Assembly: GCA_013396635.1 (NCBI GenBank)
Contig: WBMW01001574.1
Span: 1 to 64,000 of the forward strand
Direction: 5' to 3'
Source: Penelope pileata
Taxonomy: Eukaryota > Chordata > Aves > Galliformes > Cracidae
Length of the DNA: 64,000 bases
Positions 27,131-39,475 of the stretch are shown piece by piece (positions within the stretch are counted from its first letter, which is position 1; every line of letters begins with the position of its first letter). A program made the translations under genes and the position numbers. The notes under the pieces are model-generated. The model saw nothing but the letters and a program-made list of their open reading frames with translations, did no database searches and was not told the DNA's origin.

Positions 27131-27684
27131 AACACTGCGTCGCTTTGTTCTCTGTCCTTTCCTAGCAACTCTGCCATTTGGTTTGTGTCCATTATTGGTA
27201 TAGTCACTCACTCCTTTGCAGCTCTGCAAGAAGGATCACAAAGTGTAAGCCTGGGTCTTTTCTCCTGATAAGAAGGGACCATACAAGCCACAGGCACTGG
27301 AGCAGGGTATGCCTGCTGATCAGAACAGCCCTGCCCACCACAGCCATGCGACGTGCAGCTAGCCCAGCCTCCTAGGAACGATTCCTCTGTACCTGTTGAG
27401 GCACTCTGGAGCATCAGTTGTCTTATCCTCTTTGCTGTCTATTACCTAGCAGGTTATTTAAACTCATCAGTGTAGGCATTTTCCTATTGCCTGTCCACAG
27501 CTCTATGCAGAGCTGCTCCAATGCATCTGAAAGACCATCCATCCTCTGTGCTGTGGTTCATATACAGAACATTGTCATACTACTGCAGAATGATAAACAG
27601 CCCATCATGGCTGAGAAACATAACTATCACAGCTGTAAAGCCCGTTAAGCACTCCACTATAGTGAGGATCAGAAAGCATCAGCT

Positions 27685-28180
27685 CAAGGGCCATTCCCAG
27701 TTCTGGGCCTCATGCAAAAAGCTGTGAACAAACTGGAAACAGGCTGTAGTACAGATATGAAAAAGATCTAAGGTCTAGAAAACATGATCCCTGAGGAAAA
27801 GTAGAAAGAAATGAATTTGTTTAGTCTGGAGAATAGGAATTGAAAGAGGACATGATAAGCCCTTAAATATTACAAGGCTGCTGCAGAAGAGAAAGGTTTT
27901 ATCTCCACATCCCTGGTAAATAGAAGTAGGAGCTTAAAATGTTCTAAAGAAAACAAATGAAACATTGGAAAAATGTTTCTCACACTTGGGACTATCACAC
28001 ATTGAAATCTATCACCCGGACACGTGTTACAGAAACTGAATCAACTACATTAGTTTCTTATTTTATTGTTTTACTTGCATCTGTTAAGAATGGGTTAGTC
28101 ATAGCTGTGTCTACTTTTAAGTGGGAAAATTAAATAGGTGATCTTTTGAAGATCTGCACAGGTCTACTCCTTTTAAAACC
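27685..28180 (+). mobile_element. Diverged CR1 LINE, 3' region
   Basis: Plus-oriented. Recognisable in order are cattcccagttctgggcctc, ccctgaggaaaagtagaaag, gtttgtttagtctggagaat, a degenerate section with attggaaaaatgtttctcac, and ataggtgatcttttgaagat near the end. These follow the CR1 consensus (CAGTTCTGGGCCCC..., TTTGTTTAGTCTGGAGAAGAG, ATTAGGAAAAA..., GATGATCTTTTGAGGTC) in the correct order and spacing. Divergence is much greater than in the copy at 38850-39475. Confidence 0.7.
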
Positions 28181-28791
28181 ATTTCCACACTGGGCTAATG
28201 TTGCTAGGAGGTGTCAAAGTACCCAAGTCATGGACGGCTGTAGTGGGAAATCCAGAGCTGCTCTTCAGACTCCTTGGGACCGTCAAGTATTTACCTTTAT
28301 ATACGGTAATCAAATTTCAGTACAAACACAGCTTTAGATAAGCAGCATGTGGATTCTGCAAGCCTGCTGCCTGCCAAGACTGCATTCTGTTTGTACCCGT
28401 ACTTTTGTGATAAACAGGAAGACACGTAAAGTTTAACCTTTCTGCAGTCATTAACATCTTGCACTTACGCACCACCAAGGCACAAAACCAAAGAGTGATT
28501 TAATATCAGCTCAGTCTCGCCTGCTAATGGACTGTGTTCTGACACGCATGAAGTCTAATGTAATGTCCTGAACAGCTTACCTAGAAGGTCTCTACGTAAT
28601 GGCAATAATGATGAAGGAGACTGGAAAGTTTTGAGACAAACTGTAAATGTTAAAAAACAAAAGAAATCAGTTTGCCTAATCTAACCAAATCCTGACTCTG
28701 CTACATATTCTCCAAACGCTTCAGACAAAAACCACACATGCATACACAAAAACAAGATGCTTCATTTAAAGGTTGGCTTCCTTTTGGAAAC

Positions 28792-28813
28792 AAAAAAAAA
28801 AGAAAAAAAAAAA
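28792..28813. repeat. Interrupted poly-A tract
   Basis: Ten and eleven A residues separated by a single G. Simple repeat only. Confidence 0.85.
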
Positions 28814-29689
28814 GCTATACAATTCAGACAAGTCAGAAACTTTGTCCTGACCTGCCCCATGGTGCAGTATATAAGACAACGCGGAAAACTTGTCATTGTT
28901 CACAGAACTCTCTAATACCACAACACAATTAGGTAAGGGGTGAAAAGCTGACTTCTAGACAGGGTAGCATAATGTTAGTTTAAAAACCAGTCTTCTAGCA
29001 TCATAGTTTGTTTTTCATGTCTTATTGTCAAAGATGCAAGATTGAATTACAGCTAGTTTTTCCTACCAAAAGCCAGGTGGGGTGTTCACGGCCTCTGAGG
29101 GAGCACTGAGCCAAATAGATGAGATTACATGGTATTTGGAAACATGATGAAGGTGAGCAAAAGCAGACTGTAATTGCTGCTTGAGCTTTCAAAGCCTTCC
29201 ATGCAAAGAGAAAAAATGAGATGAGGAGGGAAAGAGAAAGGATCCGGTTCTTCCCCTAACAGAAAGACTCAGCTCACATGGAAGATGGCAGCCAGCAACT
29301 CTATCAGTTGGCCAAAGTTTAGCACAATTATGTTCCAGCTCACATTTCACCAGGACAGAAAGGAGATTGCTGTTTCTAATTAAAAAGAATAGGAGGGCAG
29401 TCATCAAGGCTAACTGCTGCTGTGCAACATCGCTCTACCAAAAAGCAGGGAACCTGATCTTTCTGGTGATGATCTAACACACATACCAGAAGACTGCAGG
29501 TGATGGCCACAGCTCACATCACTGACCTGTTGCCCTTCATCATAGATACTAATCAGCTGATCTGTTAGAATTAGTGACTGCCCTTTGATTTTATAAAATC
29601 ACCTTCATCCTTCTTGCAGACAAAAGCTAAACCACAGCCATGTTCCTCCCAGCAATCCTCCCCTACCCACCCACATATGGTAGAGCATA

Positions 29690-29800
29690 CCAGATTGCAT
29701 TTCATTCTTCCAAAAGCCTTTGACCTTGTTTCCTTCTATCCCATTTTGGAAGTATCTATCTGTCCTGAAGTTATTCTACTGTACCAGAGGAATTTTCCAA
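29690..29800 (+). mobile_element. Possible CR1 reverse-transcriptase scrap
   Basis: One plus frame reads RLHFILPKAFDLVSFYPIL. CR1-type reverse transcriptases have LDFSKAFDTVxHSIL at RT motif A, where the Asp of KAFD is a catalytic metal ligand. The match covers under 30 residues with one apparent extra residue, so chance cannot be excluded. No flanking RT motifs were recognised. Confidence 0.3.
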
Positions 29801-31427
29801 TTCGAAAGCATTGAAGGGCATAGTGAATTTTTTAGTGGCCTTCATGGTGAGTAATAATGCCACTGCAGAAGGAGCCTGGAATACTTAATTCTTCCAACTA
29901 GAACAAACAGCACATATCATTTTTGCACATCAACATCAAGAAAGCTGAAAATAAAGTGTTTCCTACATAGAGAAGAGAAAAATGATAAAAAAAAAGAGAG
30001 CTAAGCAAAAAATGCATATTTATGTTGTTTAGCATAGCGAAGCATGAAACAGATGTGACTGCTCTGTACGTGTGCAGCACAGGGGATGCAGCAGGGAAGG
30101 AAAAGAGCTAGTGAAGCTAATAAAGAAAGAGGCACAGGAGATGAATGACCAGATAGACAATGATACAGCCAACTGCAGACAAAAAGGTCACTCATGTTTA
30201 AAATTGGTAAGCTCCAAAACAGCCTTGTGATGGAAGCTGAGGAACAGCGGAAGGTGCAAAATAGATTACTTGAGGTAAAGCCTGGCCAGTTTACAAAAAG
30301 AGTTGTATGATTTGGTGTCTGCATAGGCAGAAGAATGGACTTTGTAATTCATTTGGTTCCTGAATGCCAGATGATCCTTCACATCTGGCATATTGCTCTT
30401 TTTCAGGTCAAAAATCTCCTTAGGGCAAAAATTTCCTGCATAAGTCATACTGGAGTGACGATGTTGGTAGAATAAATGTCAATGTTTCAAGCATCATTCT
30501 TGAAACAGAAGGTTTGTTCTGAGAGAGAACAACGTCACACGCTTCCAGAATGATCAATGCCTTTTAAGAACCTAGAGAAAAAATTCCTTTTAAGATTATA
30601 TGGAAAATATTAATTTCTTGCAGAGTACACACGATGGCATTAACAGAGGTGTTGTTGGCTTTTCTGACTTTGTTACATACAATACAATATTCTGCAAAGT
30701 TTTACAGGACCCAGTTTCTTGTGTCACACTCCTAGGAGAATCTCAACTTTCACATAAAATAAAATTAAAAAAAATTAAAATGAAGGATTGCCCTAGCCTT
30801 ATAGTTGGAAATGAGACTTTCATAACTGGTAGAGGCTCAGAAAAATACAAAATAATCATTATTTCTAAACCGCTTGCGTTTTCTGTTCTGACTCATCATT
30901 ACTGAATAGTTGTAGTTTGCAGTTCTTATCAGTTCAACTCCCAACAGTGACCTCAAGGTGGTACAGAGAAAGCCTCCCCAGTGAAAACGCACACAAAGGA
31001 CAAGCCTTCTTTCAGGCACAAACAAGAAATGAAAGCAAAACAAAAACAGTGAAAGAAAATGTCCACAGAAACTATTCCACCAATGGTAGCTTACAGCACA
31101 CAAGACAGTCAGATAATTAAATGCAAAGAAACAAAAGGCAAGAATGAAGTAAATTGTTCAGCTTCTTCGTATGCTACATAAATTGACACTCAAAGACCAT
31201 CACATGGATAGTCCATTGTGATGCTGCTTACGATTTTTTTGTCACTTTTTAAAAAGATTTTTTTTTAGTCATCATAATCTGGGTTTGACATAAAAAAGCT
31301 GGCATAGCAATGACAATACCAAATCAAGTCTACAGCTTCACTGAGAAAACAGGAAGATATGAACTAGAGACAAGGAAGATCTTAAAAGAGCTCTGCAGTG
31401 AAAACAAGAAGGGATTAAATTCACAGG

Positions 31428-31463
31428 AGATGCTGGGCAAGCACACGAGATGCTGGGCAAGCA
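31428..31463. repeat. Local duplication, 17 bases at period 19
   Basis: The unit gagatgctgggcaagca is present at 31428-31444 and again at 31447-31463, separated by two bases. Confidence 0.9.
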
Positions 31464-34173
31464 GTAATTTCTGAACTTTTTGAAATTGGACAAGGCTTTT
31501 TGGTTGCAATCCACTTTATAATTTGCACCATTCAGAAGATGGACATCCTGAAAAAAAAAGCAGTGAGAGGGTGGAAATGATCTCCATTGCACAGATTCCT
31601 AACGCCTGAACAATTTACCTTGGCATGCTCCCTCTCGTATGAAGTTGTTCAAAACACAATAGTGTGCTATTCAAGCTTGCTTTCTTGTCAAAGAAGTGTA
31701 ATGTATCTGATCAGAGAATAAGCTCTTTTCTCCGATGAAGTGAAACGCAGGATAATGCAGCCTGCTATCTTTCAGGTACATAAAAAGAAACCAGCACCCA
31801 CTTATTTGTACAATGCATACAAAAGATCACTAATACCAGAATAATATCACTTACGGTCACAGAGTTACAAATAAATTACAAAGTTATTAATGAGATCCCC
31901 CTATCCCAACATGAGGAACTCCAGATGTGTTTCTGTTACTGCGCTGCACAATAGACTTCACCTTCTACTGCAGGACGGATTGATGGCAGGCAGTTGTTCC
32001 TATTTGAAGTTCAGACAGAGGCTTTTGCTTCCTCTGACCTCCAAGGATTTCTGCATCTCACAGGCTCTGACTGGGAATCGAGACAAAAAAGACCAAAACA
32101 TGCACCCCAAGTGAAAACAGTGTTTCCAGAGAGGACTTCTCACACAGGAGGCCCCCCAGGTGCCAGCAGGTCCCTCTAACTGGAGAGAATGATGGATATG
32201 GGAGACATGGACCCTGTGCCCAGTTTCATGTCATTCTCTGTCTCCTCGCCTTATTAATTCCAGCCCTTAGCCTGCGAGTTATCAGTAAAGCAACATGCAT
32301 TAAAAGCTTCCAGATAATATCAGCACTGCTTAATATAAGCCTCTCTCCTTTGGTCCCATGGTTTTAAAAATAAACAAGAATTTCAACAAAACAAGGCTAA
32401 GACACCGAGCTTGTAAAACCTCTTTCTCGGTACTCCTTCCACAGATAAGGCACGGGGACTGGACACTGAAGAAAGTTTCCATGTAAGAGGCCGCCTGACA
32501 AAATCGAAAGGATTTACTGACTAAAGGAGCAAGTGGGTGTAGTGGAGAAAACTGTGAACAGCAGACAGCACAGACAGCTACATCCTTACTGCATCAAACC
32601 ACACAACGAGCCAGGCTGGAGCTCAACACTGAGCAGGGAGGAAGGGATTGGAGGTGCCACTTGACACTGACAAAAAAGCAACTCTAAATGCTGCAGTGGC
32701 CTAAAGTGCAAGGTAAGTTCTTAAAAACCTGTCCTCCAAAATGCTGTACATCTTCAGGAAGAACAAATACCCTCCCTGAATCACTAGTCAAAGCAAAATG
32801 ACCCTCCCCATTTCCTTACTGCACCACCTGAAGAGCAGCACAGCCAACCTCCTCGTTCCAGGAATGGAGATACTTTTCGGTGAGATACTTCATTTCAACA
32901 AGTTCCCACAAGACAAGCCAGTAGCAAAAAAGGATGCTGCTGGTTTATGCATTTGAGATTTATGTAAGTCACCAAAATAAATGCTAAATATTATTAGCTA
33001 CTAAAGGAAATGGTTATGGTGAAAATGAGGGGATAAAAAAAACACACAAATATGTTTTCTCCTTCAAAATCTTTGATAAAGAAAGCACTTTTCCTACAGC
33101 TGTGGGAAAGAAAGCAAGCCATAATGGTGAAAGATAAAACTACGTGTGTTCTGACTGTTATCAAAGGGAGCACAAGGACAAAATGCAGCCTGAGCGATCC
33201 CAAGTTCCAAACCAAAGAAATGCTGCAGGCATATTCATAGCAGTCATTGGTATTCACTCCTGACCATTACGAAGAGGAATGAACATTACTGATCCGCTAC
33301 TTTTGTCCCAGGAGTAACATTGAATTGAGTGAGCTATGTTCAGCCTTTACAGAAAGCAACAAGTTGACTCCCCCCCATTAATGCTCTGGCAGCGACCCCC
33401 AGGCTACCCACCTCTAACTCCTCACAGTTGGCAGCAGGGCGAGCTGACACAGCTCATGCCCCACTCATCCTCCACAATATTCTGGGAGTGGGGGAATGGG
33501 AGGGTGGAACAAAGAACAGAGAGTGACCTCATAACCTCACATCCCCCCAGATCCATCACGGAGTCACAAGAGGAGTAACGTGCGCTCTGCCTTAGCCTGG
33601 AATTCAGCCTATTCACTGTATTTTCTTGGCATCATCCATTTTGGTTTTATTTTCTCATTCTTCTCTTTGCCCACCTATGTTTGTCTAACCACTTTGATGG
33701 GCTGCACAACCATTGCAGCATTCAAGGGCTCCACAAACAATTACTAACACTTTACATTCATCATAGAGAAGGCTTTCATGTTTTTATTCCACTTCTTGAA
33801 AGTTTTAAAACTAATTCCATCAAGGTATTAAACTTTGCACTCTAAACATTTTGGAATTAGACATGTTCAGCATCACAGTGCAAGAAATCTTGCCCTTACA
33901 ATGACAAATAGCAGTTACTCTGTTCTCCTTTAATCTTACTTTTAACAGAACTATCACTTTTGTAAGAAAAATTGGAAAAAGTCATGAAAACTCACAGCCT
34001 GAAAAGTGAAAGTTTTGGAATGCACTGGCAAAGAAAACGAAGAGCATAATATAAATAGGGAGTTATCTCAATCACCAGCTATTTCTAATGCCTTATCATC
34101 TTAAGTACTTTTACCCTCCAATAAATCAACAAATACTTAGTCACTCGTTTGAACTTACTGAAGTGCAACAGAC

Positions 34174-34197
34174 GAAATAACAAGAAATAACAAGAAA
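34174..34197. repeat. 10-base tandem repeat, 2.4 copies
   Basis: The unit gaaataacaa occurs twice in tandem, followed by gaaa. Confidence 0.9.
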
Positions 34198-35614
34198 GCT
34201 ATGGTACAAGCTACCAAAAAGTGTTCCTTAAAAATAATAATTTATTATTCAAAGTGTAATGAAAACCCAGAACACATTTTGAGCGCCCTTCCAAATCGTT
34301 CCCAAAAGGTTATTTCTCTAAAACCAGTTTCCTCATATTTGCTGAGGGTAGTTTAAAAAAAAGTTAAAGCACGCAAGCTTAGGACACTCTTAATTTTCCC
34401 TGTCTAAACAGAAAAGCTGAAGGGCTACTTTGGCTGAGCAGCCCTTCATCTTGATGACAGGAGAAGCAGCAGATTTTCATTAGCCAGCAGAATAGGAGCA
34501 CTGTGGGCCGAAAAGTTCCCACAAGTATTTATGGGTGCTCTTTGGGCAAATGTTCAAGGAGACTGAAAACAGACAGCCACAGAAGAAGCAAACACAACAA
34601 CTTCACATCATTCACCTCCGCAATGCTCGCGCTCGGCCCTCCCGAACTGCGCTGTTCCTTTCTACAGCCCATTTCCCTGTTCCTGAGCTATGGCCTCAGT
34701 ATGCTTGGCAGTGAAGCTCACAAGTACCCCAAGGACAAAACCTGCAGATTCTCATGTCAATGCTGTGTAAACATCACTGTCTGAACTTAAGCATCCAAAT
34801 GATCAAAGTTTTTCACAGCACTTTGTTGAATTCAACAGAAACTGCGCAGTTACATGGCTTCTCAACAAATAGGGTCACTCATGTTAACCTACTTACCTTC
34901 CAGTAATTACTTCTGAATACTCCCAGTGCTGATTTTTCCATAGCTACAGACTGATAGATGTGCTGCAGCACTGGTTTCCATCTTAGCAGTCACGAAGTGT
35001 CTCGAATGGGCAGCCCCACTGGTGAGCTTCAGAGGCAACAGAGCTGCTCCACTCCTGTCAGCTTGTATCAGCTAACTTGTGAAAAATGGAATCCCTCGTT
35101 ACAGGGATTAGAATCTCCCATATTGGAATCAAGAATAAAAATAGAAGAGCAGCTCTAGTTGAAATAAGAGTAGACAGATATGCGGCAGTATCAACAAAAA
35201 ATGTCCCAACATGCCTATGGCTAACACAGCCTTGGATAATCCATAGTGTGAGCTTTCATTCAACGGCTACTTAATTCCTTCTTTTGATATCAAGAGTGTC
35301 CTTAATGCTGCAGAACACAGATCTAAACCACCTTTGCCTGTTTTGCTCATGGTCACACACACACTAAGCTACCACAAGCATTTCCCGAGACGCGTGCGGG
35401 CTCCAAGATGGCAGCCAGCTCTGGGCACCAGAACCAGCCCCAAAGCAGAGGCCAGAGATCAGAGGTTTTGCTTTGCTGGCAATCACAGTTACTCCCTTCT
35501 CAGAGGGAGGAAAAAAAGTGCTGCTTGACTTTTAGCTTGGGATTCTTTTTCAAGAATTCATTAAGTTGTTTGTGCAGCAGTAGGGAAAATCCTACCTAAG
35601 GATGCAAGTGAGGC

Positions 35615-35800
35615 TGTAGAGGGTCAGATCAGAGTTCAAAATCTCTTTTCTAAAAATGGCAATAAATGGACGTCCAAGGTAAAGTAAAGAAAAGGGCAAA
35701 GCGATAAAATATTTCCTCCCTAAAACTTTCACACAGCTTTCAAACACTTTCAGCTCAGTGGATTTCCTGAGCTTGATGCAGTTTGTCTAATCAGCAACCC
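35615..35800 (-). mobile_element. Ancient CR1 LINE 3' end, degraded
   Basis: Plus-strand order is gagggtcagatcagagttca, aaaatggcaataaatgga, gggcaaagcgataaaatatt, cacagctttcaaacactttc and agctcagtggatttcctgag. This parallels the same old CR1 3' end seen at 10485-10790 (GGTCAGACCAGAGGTCC..., AGTGGCCAATAG..., GGCAA...GATA, CAGCTCAGGGACTTCCTGAG). It is identifiable mainly by order. The subfamily is not assigned. Confidence 0.5.
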
Positions 35801-38529
35801 CTTCCCTCCCAGCAGTGGAGCCCTCCTCCAAATATTTGCCTGACTCCCCTGGAATCCACAGAGATGTTCTGCAGCCACCACATTCCTTGGCAAGGAGTTG
35901 ACCAGGTATATTACCTGATGCACAAAGAAGGGAATCTTTGGGTTTTTTTTATGCATTCAAGTAGAAACAGGTTATGCAGAAAGATGTATCTGTGTTTTTC
36001 CCCCTCTTTCTTTCCTGCAGTAGAAGTTAAGGGAGAGCTGAGCTCAGCCAGAAGATCCATCGCAGGAGGTCAGACCTGTCCCTACTCGATTCCTGCCTTC
36101 CCCTTGGACACCAGCAGGGACCCGCGGCCCAGCAGACCTCAGAGAGACTTTTGAGATCAGAGTACTGGAGGTACCCATCCCTCCCCTGTCATGTTATGGG
36201 CCTGGCCTCTCCCTGCGTTCACCCAGGACAGCTTTCCATAAGATGTTTGTTGGCTCTAGTTGGCCAAGTTTCAGCCCTACAGGAGAACCAGAAACTAAGT
36301 GTCTACAATGAAGTGAAAGGTCATACATATACAATGGGCCCCAGCTGTTTTCTGGGAAGCAGAGCAGACTAAGGGAAAACATGGCATGCTCAGGAGGAGG
36401 CCTGGGCTTCCAGTCCATGGAGAACACGAAAGTCACGAAGTCCACAGGCTGCATCCAGAAAGAAGCAGCAGCCATGGCAGCCATCAGCTGCTCCAAGGAC
36501 ATCCTCTCCTGCTCTCTTGAGCCAGCCAACATTCTCCAGCAGATGCACAAAAAGAGTACAATGCTTTCAGAAAGACGTATTTCATGAGGAGATGAGGTCC
36601 ATCTCATCACAAATGGCAAACAGCTGCATTACTCCTCTTTACCCGCTAGCTAGCGTGGGAATAAAGCTAGACACAGGAAACCTGCCTCTGTAGCAATGTC
36701 CTACAGCTGGCAAAGAGCTGCCATGTGAGCAAGTCAGGCACAGGGGATGAGAAGTGCTACCACAAAGCCTGTCTCAACACGACAGCACAAAAGCAGGTGA
36801 CAACACAGACACATGCCAGTTCCATTTCCTGTGCAGCTTTGCCTTGAACACTCGCTCATGTCTTGTCTCTACCGACCTGCAGGAAGCACAGTAACTTGTA
36901 CACTTTGATACAGCAATACTGAATTAAAGCCCAGTCTTGTGTGGGAAGTGTTGACGAATTCCCTTTGGTAGACACTGAAATCATTCAACCAATTAACTGA
37001 GATTAGATTAGCTAGCAGGTTTTGAAAAAATGTATGAATAAGATGTATACAGCCACATCTGCTTTTACTCAGTCATGTAATGGTAGGACATGTGTTACAT
37101 CAAGCATCCAGGCTACACAAAATCAGGTCACCAATCCCAACTAAAACAAAAACCACCAACACGATTCCCACAAAAGTAAAATAACTTCATACTACGCAAC
37201 TGTGGAATAAACTGACCAGAGACACAGTTTCTTTCCCACCCCAATCAGCTTGAAAATCAAGGCCTTTAAACAAAATAATTAATTCTTGCTTTTAAAAAAA
37301 CTGTTCTATAGCTGCATTATTGCTCATGTTAATATATGATTGTGCAGATCTTATTCAGATCCTGTCTCAGTAAAGCTATACGCTAAGACCAGTTTGAATC
37401 ATGGTCTATTTCCATTTAATTGAGAGCTGAGAAGAGTTAATACTGCTGGAATTTAGGGATTTTTTCCAGTCATTCACACACCTATGGTATTTCTTCTGCA
37501 AACTAAACACATCAAAATGTTGCTGATGCAGAATCCATCCTTCCTACAGAGACAGGATGAGATTTTATCATCCTTTTGAGATTTTATTTTGAAGTAGATT
37601 GGAAGTAGGTCTGAAGTTTTAAGCAGCCACTTGTCACACTGCTCCTTCCATCCCCTCTGTAAAGTTACACCACATCAGCTCATCTCCAGATGAAACACTG
37701 CCTGTGCACTGCAGTTCTTGCAGGTCTGCTGATAGTCACCAATTACTGCATCGGTGCTGCTCCTGCTGCACCACATCTCAGTAGCATCGAATGTTCCGCC
37801 AGAATTTGCCCTTCCAGATGAAGAGAAGGCAAGAGACATTTAGGAATCAGGGAATGAGGGCCACAGCTGGGAGAAGAGGAAAGTCCTGGAAAAGCCCAGT
37901 GGGCAAAACATGCTTATGGTGTTAAGGGATTCGGAGTTGGGATGTTACCCTGTGCAGGTCACAGAATACAATGGGGAAAAACAGAGTTGGCAGGGTATTG
38001 CATAGTAACAAGGGAGGGTGAACATTGGTTTGCAATTTAAAGAAGTTCTTGTAGCTACCAGAACAGCAGCTCACTGTGGGGCTAGCCAGGGTAGACCTGG
38101 TAGCAGATATACGAAGCAAAGGAATAAACAGCAAGGAAAAAGAGGACAGGGAGAACAAAAAACCCATAAATGTAGGGAAAGTGGATATAGAGGAATATAA
38201 GAAAAGTAAATTTGATGTCTTAGGTGATATAGCAGAAGTCACAGAAAAGATAGGGGCAACATTGTGAAATTCCAGCCGACGCTATATATGTAGATTCATA
38301 TATTTCATAGGTTCATGCTGCACGATCTTCAGTTATAGGAGCTGTGCTGGCTTGTATCATACATTGGTCATCTAAAAGTTTAGAAGAGTATGTTAATTTT
38401 CCTTTAAAAGAGTTTTCCTAGTAAGCAAGTTTATTGTGTTGTGGTTTCTAAATTTCCCTTTGCATGTTTAGGTAATACATTTGCTCCTTCTGTTTCTGCA
38501 GCGGAAACTCTGATTTTAATGAGAGATTG

Positions 38530-38640
38530 CACATTTTGGCTAGCAGCTCAATCATTACATCCTTAAGCCTCTTTAAAATTCCTAGATGTACACAGTCCGG
38601 GGCGGGTGATTTAGTGTGCATTCGTTTAGCAGTGAGAGAG
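38530..38640 (-). mobile_element. Ancient CR1 reverse-transcriptase fragment
   Basis: The minus strand translates as KSPAPDCVHLGILKRLKDVM followed by IELLA. CR1/L3-type reverse transcriptases have KSPGPDGIHPRVLKEL near the start of the RT domain. The plus strand likewise matches the reversed nucleotide pattern (tccttaagcctctttaaaat, then cctagatgtacacagtccgg). The frame breaks on either side. It is a small piece of an old LINE whose orientation is opposite to the younger CR1 that starts about 210 bases away. Confidence 0.7.
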
Positions 38641-38849
38641 ACCAGAGACTCTGCTTCATAGAGATTTTACCGTTCTGAAGTTGGTTCCTAACTGTACAGG
38701 TTTAAAAGCCAAAAGACAGGAGGGTAGATTTAAAAACCCACAACAGAGAGGAGAGCTAAAGTTTGAATTAGATACAGTCTATCTTCCATCTCCATCCTGT
38801 CTGTACAAGCTATCTCTGAGAGGGAGCAGAGACAGTAAGACAAAGACAA

Positions 38850-39475
38850 GGGTCCTGGTGGACAACTCGTGGAACATGAGCCAGCACCACATCCCCAAGG
38901 CAGAGCCTGGGCTGCGTGGGGCAGAGCCCCGCCAGCTGCTCGAGGGAATCCCTCCGAGACCCAGCCGGGCACTGCAGCCAGCACTGGGCTCCCCACTGCA
39001 AGAGGCACAGGGACACACTGCAGTGAGCTGAGGTGATTAAGGGACAGGAGCAGCTGCCACCAGAGGGGAGGCTGAGAGCTGGGATTGTCCAGCCATGAGC
39101 AGAGGGGATCAGGAGAATCTTAATGGTGGGAATAAATACCTGACAGGGGGGAGTAAAGAAGGCAGAGACAGACTCTTCTGAGCAGTGACTGATACACAGG
39201 ATGAGCAGCAATACAAAAATATCCCCAAATATAAGAAATCTAACTTGAAGTAAGATTCTTATTTATTTATCCCCTCATTCCCTCGTGAGGGTGGTCAAAC
39301 ATCAGAACAGGCTGCCCAGAGAGGTCGTGGATTTTTCATCCATGAAGATTTTCAAACCTACCTGAACACAGCCCAGAGCAACCTGCTCCAGGTGCCCCTG
39401 CTTTGAGCAGGGGGGTTGGACAAGGGCATCTCCAGAGGTCCCCATCCACCTCATGGCAGTGATTCTGTGATTCTT
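38850..39475 (+). mobile_element. CR1 LINE, 3' 0.63 kb with ORF2 end and 3' UTR
   Basis: The best-preserved CR1 in the window. It starts at ggtcctggtggacaact, whose translation VLVDNSWNMSQ matches the CR1 ORF2 C-terminal VLVDNKLTMSQ. It continues through ctgggctccccactgcaaga, aataaatacctgacaggggg, cagaacaggctgcccagaga and tttgagcaggggggttggac, and ends in the tail gtgattctgtgattct. The subfamily looks like the CR1-B/F group by its gcaggggggttgga ending. Several internal deletions and frameshifts make it non-coding. It is 5'-truncated, as is usual for CR1. Confidence 0.93.

Noticed and set aside
36194..36619. 141-codon minus-strand open frame with an overlapping 68-codon plus frame
   Set aside because: The sequence is low in motif content and matches no family I know. 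The mirror-image open frame on the other strand suggests composition, not coding.
38018..38267. Lys/Glu-rich open frames that looked like a possible retroelement gene or LTR
   Set aside because: No gag, protease or RT motifs, and no paired TG...CA ends or primer-binding site could be identified. The RT-like signal lies separately at 38530-38640 and is CR1-type.
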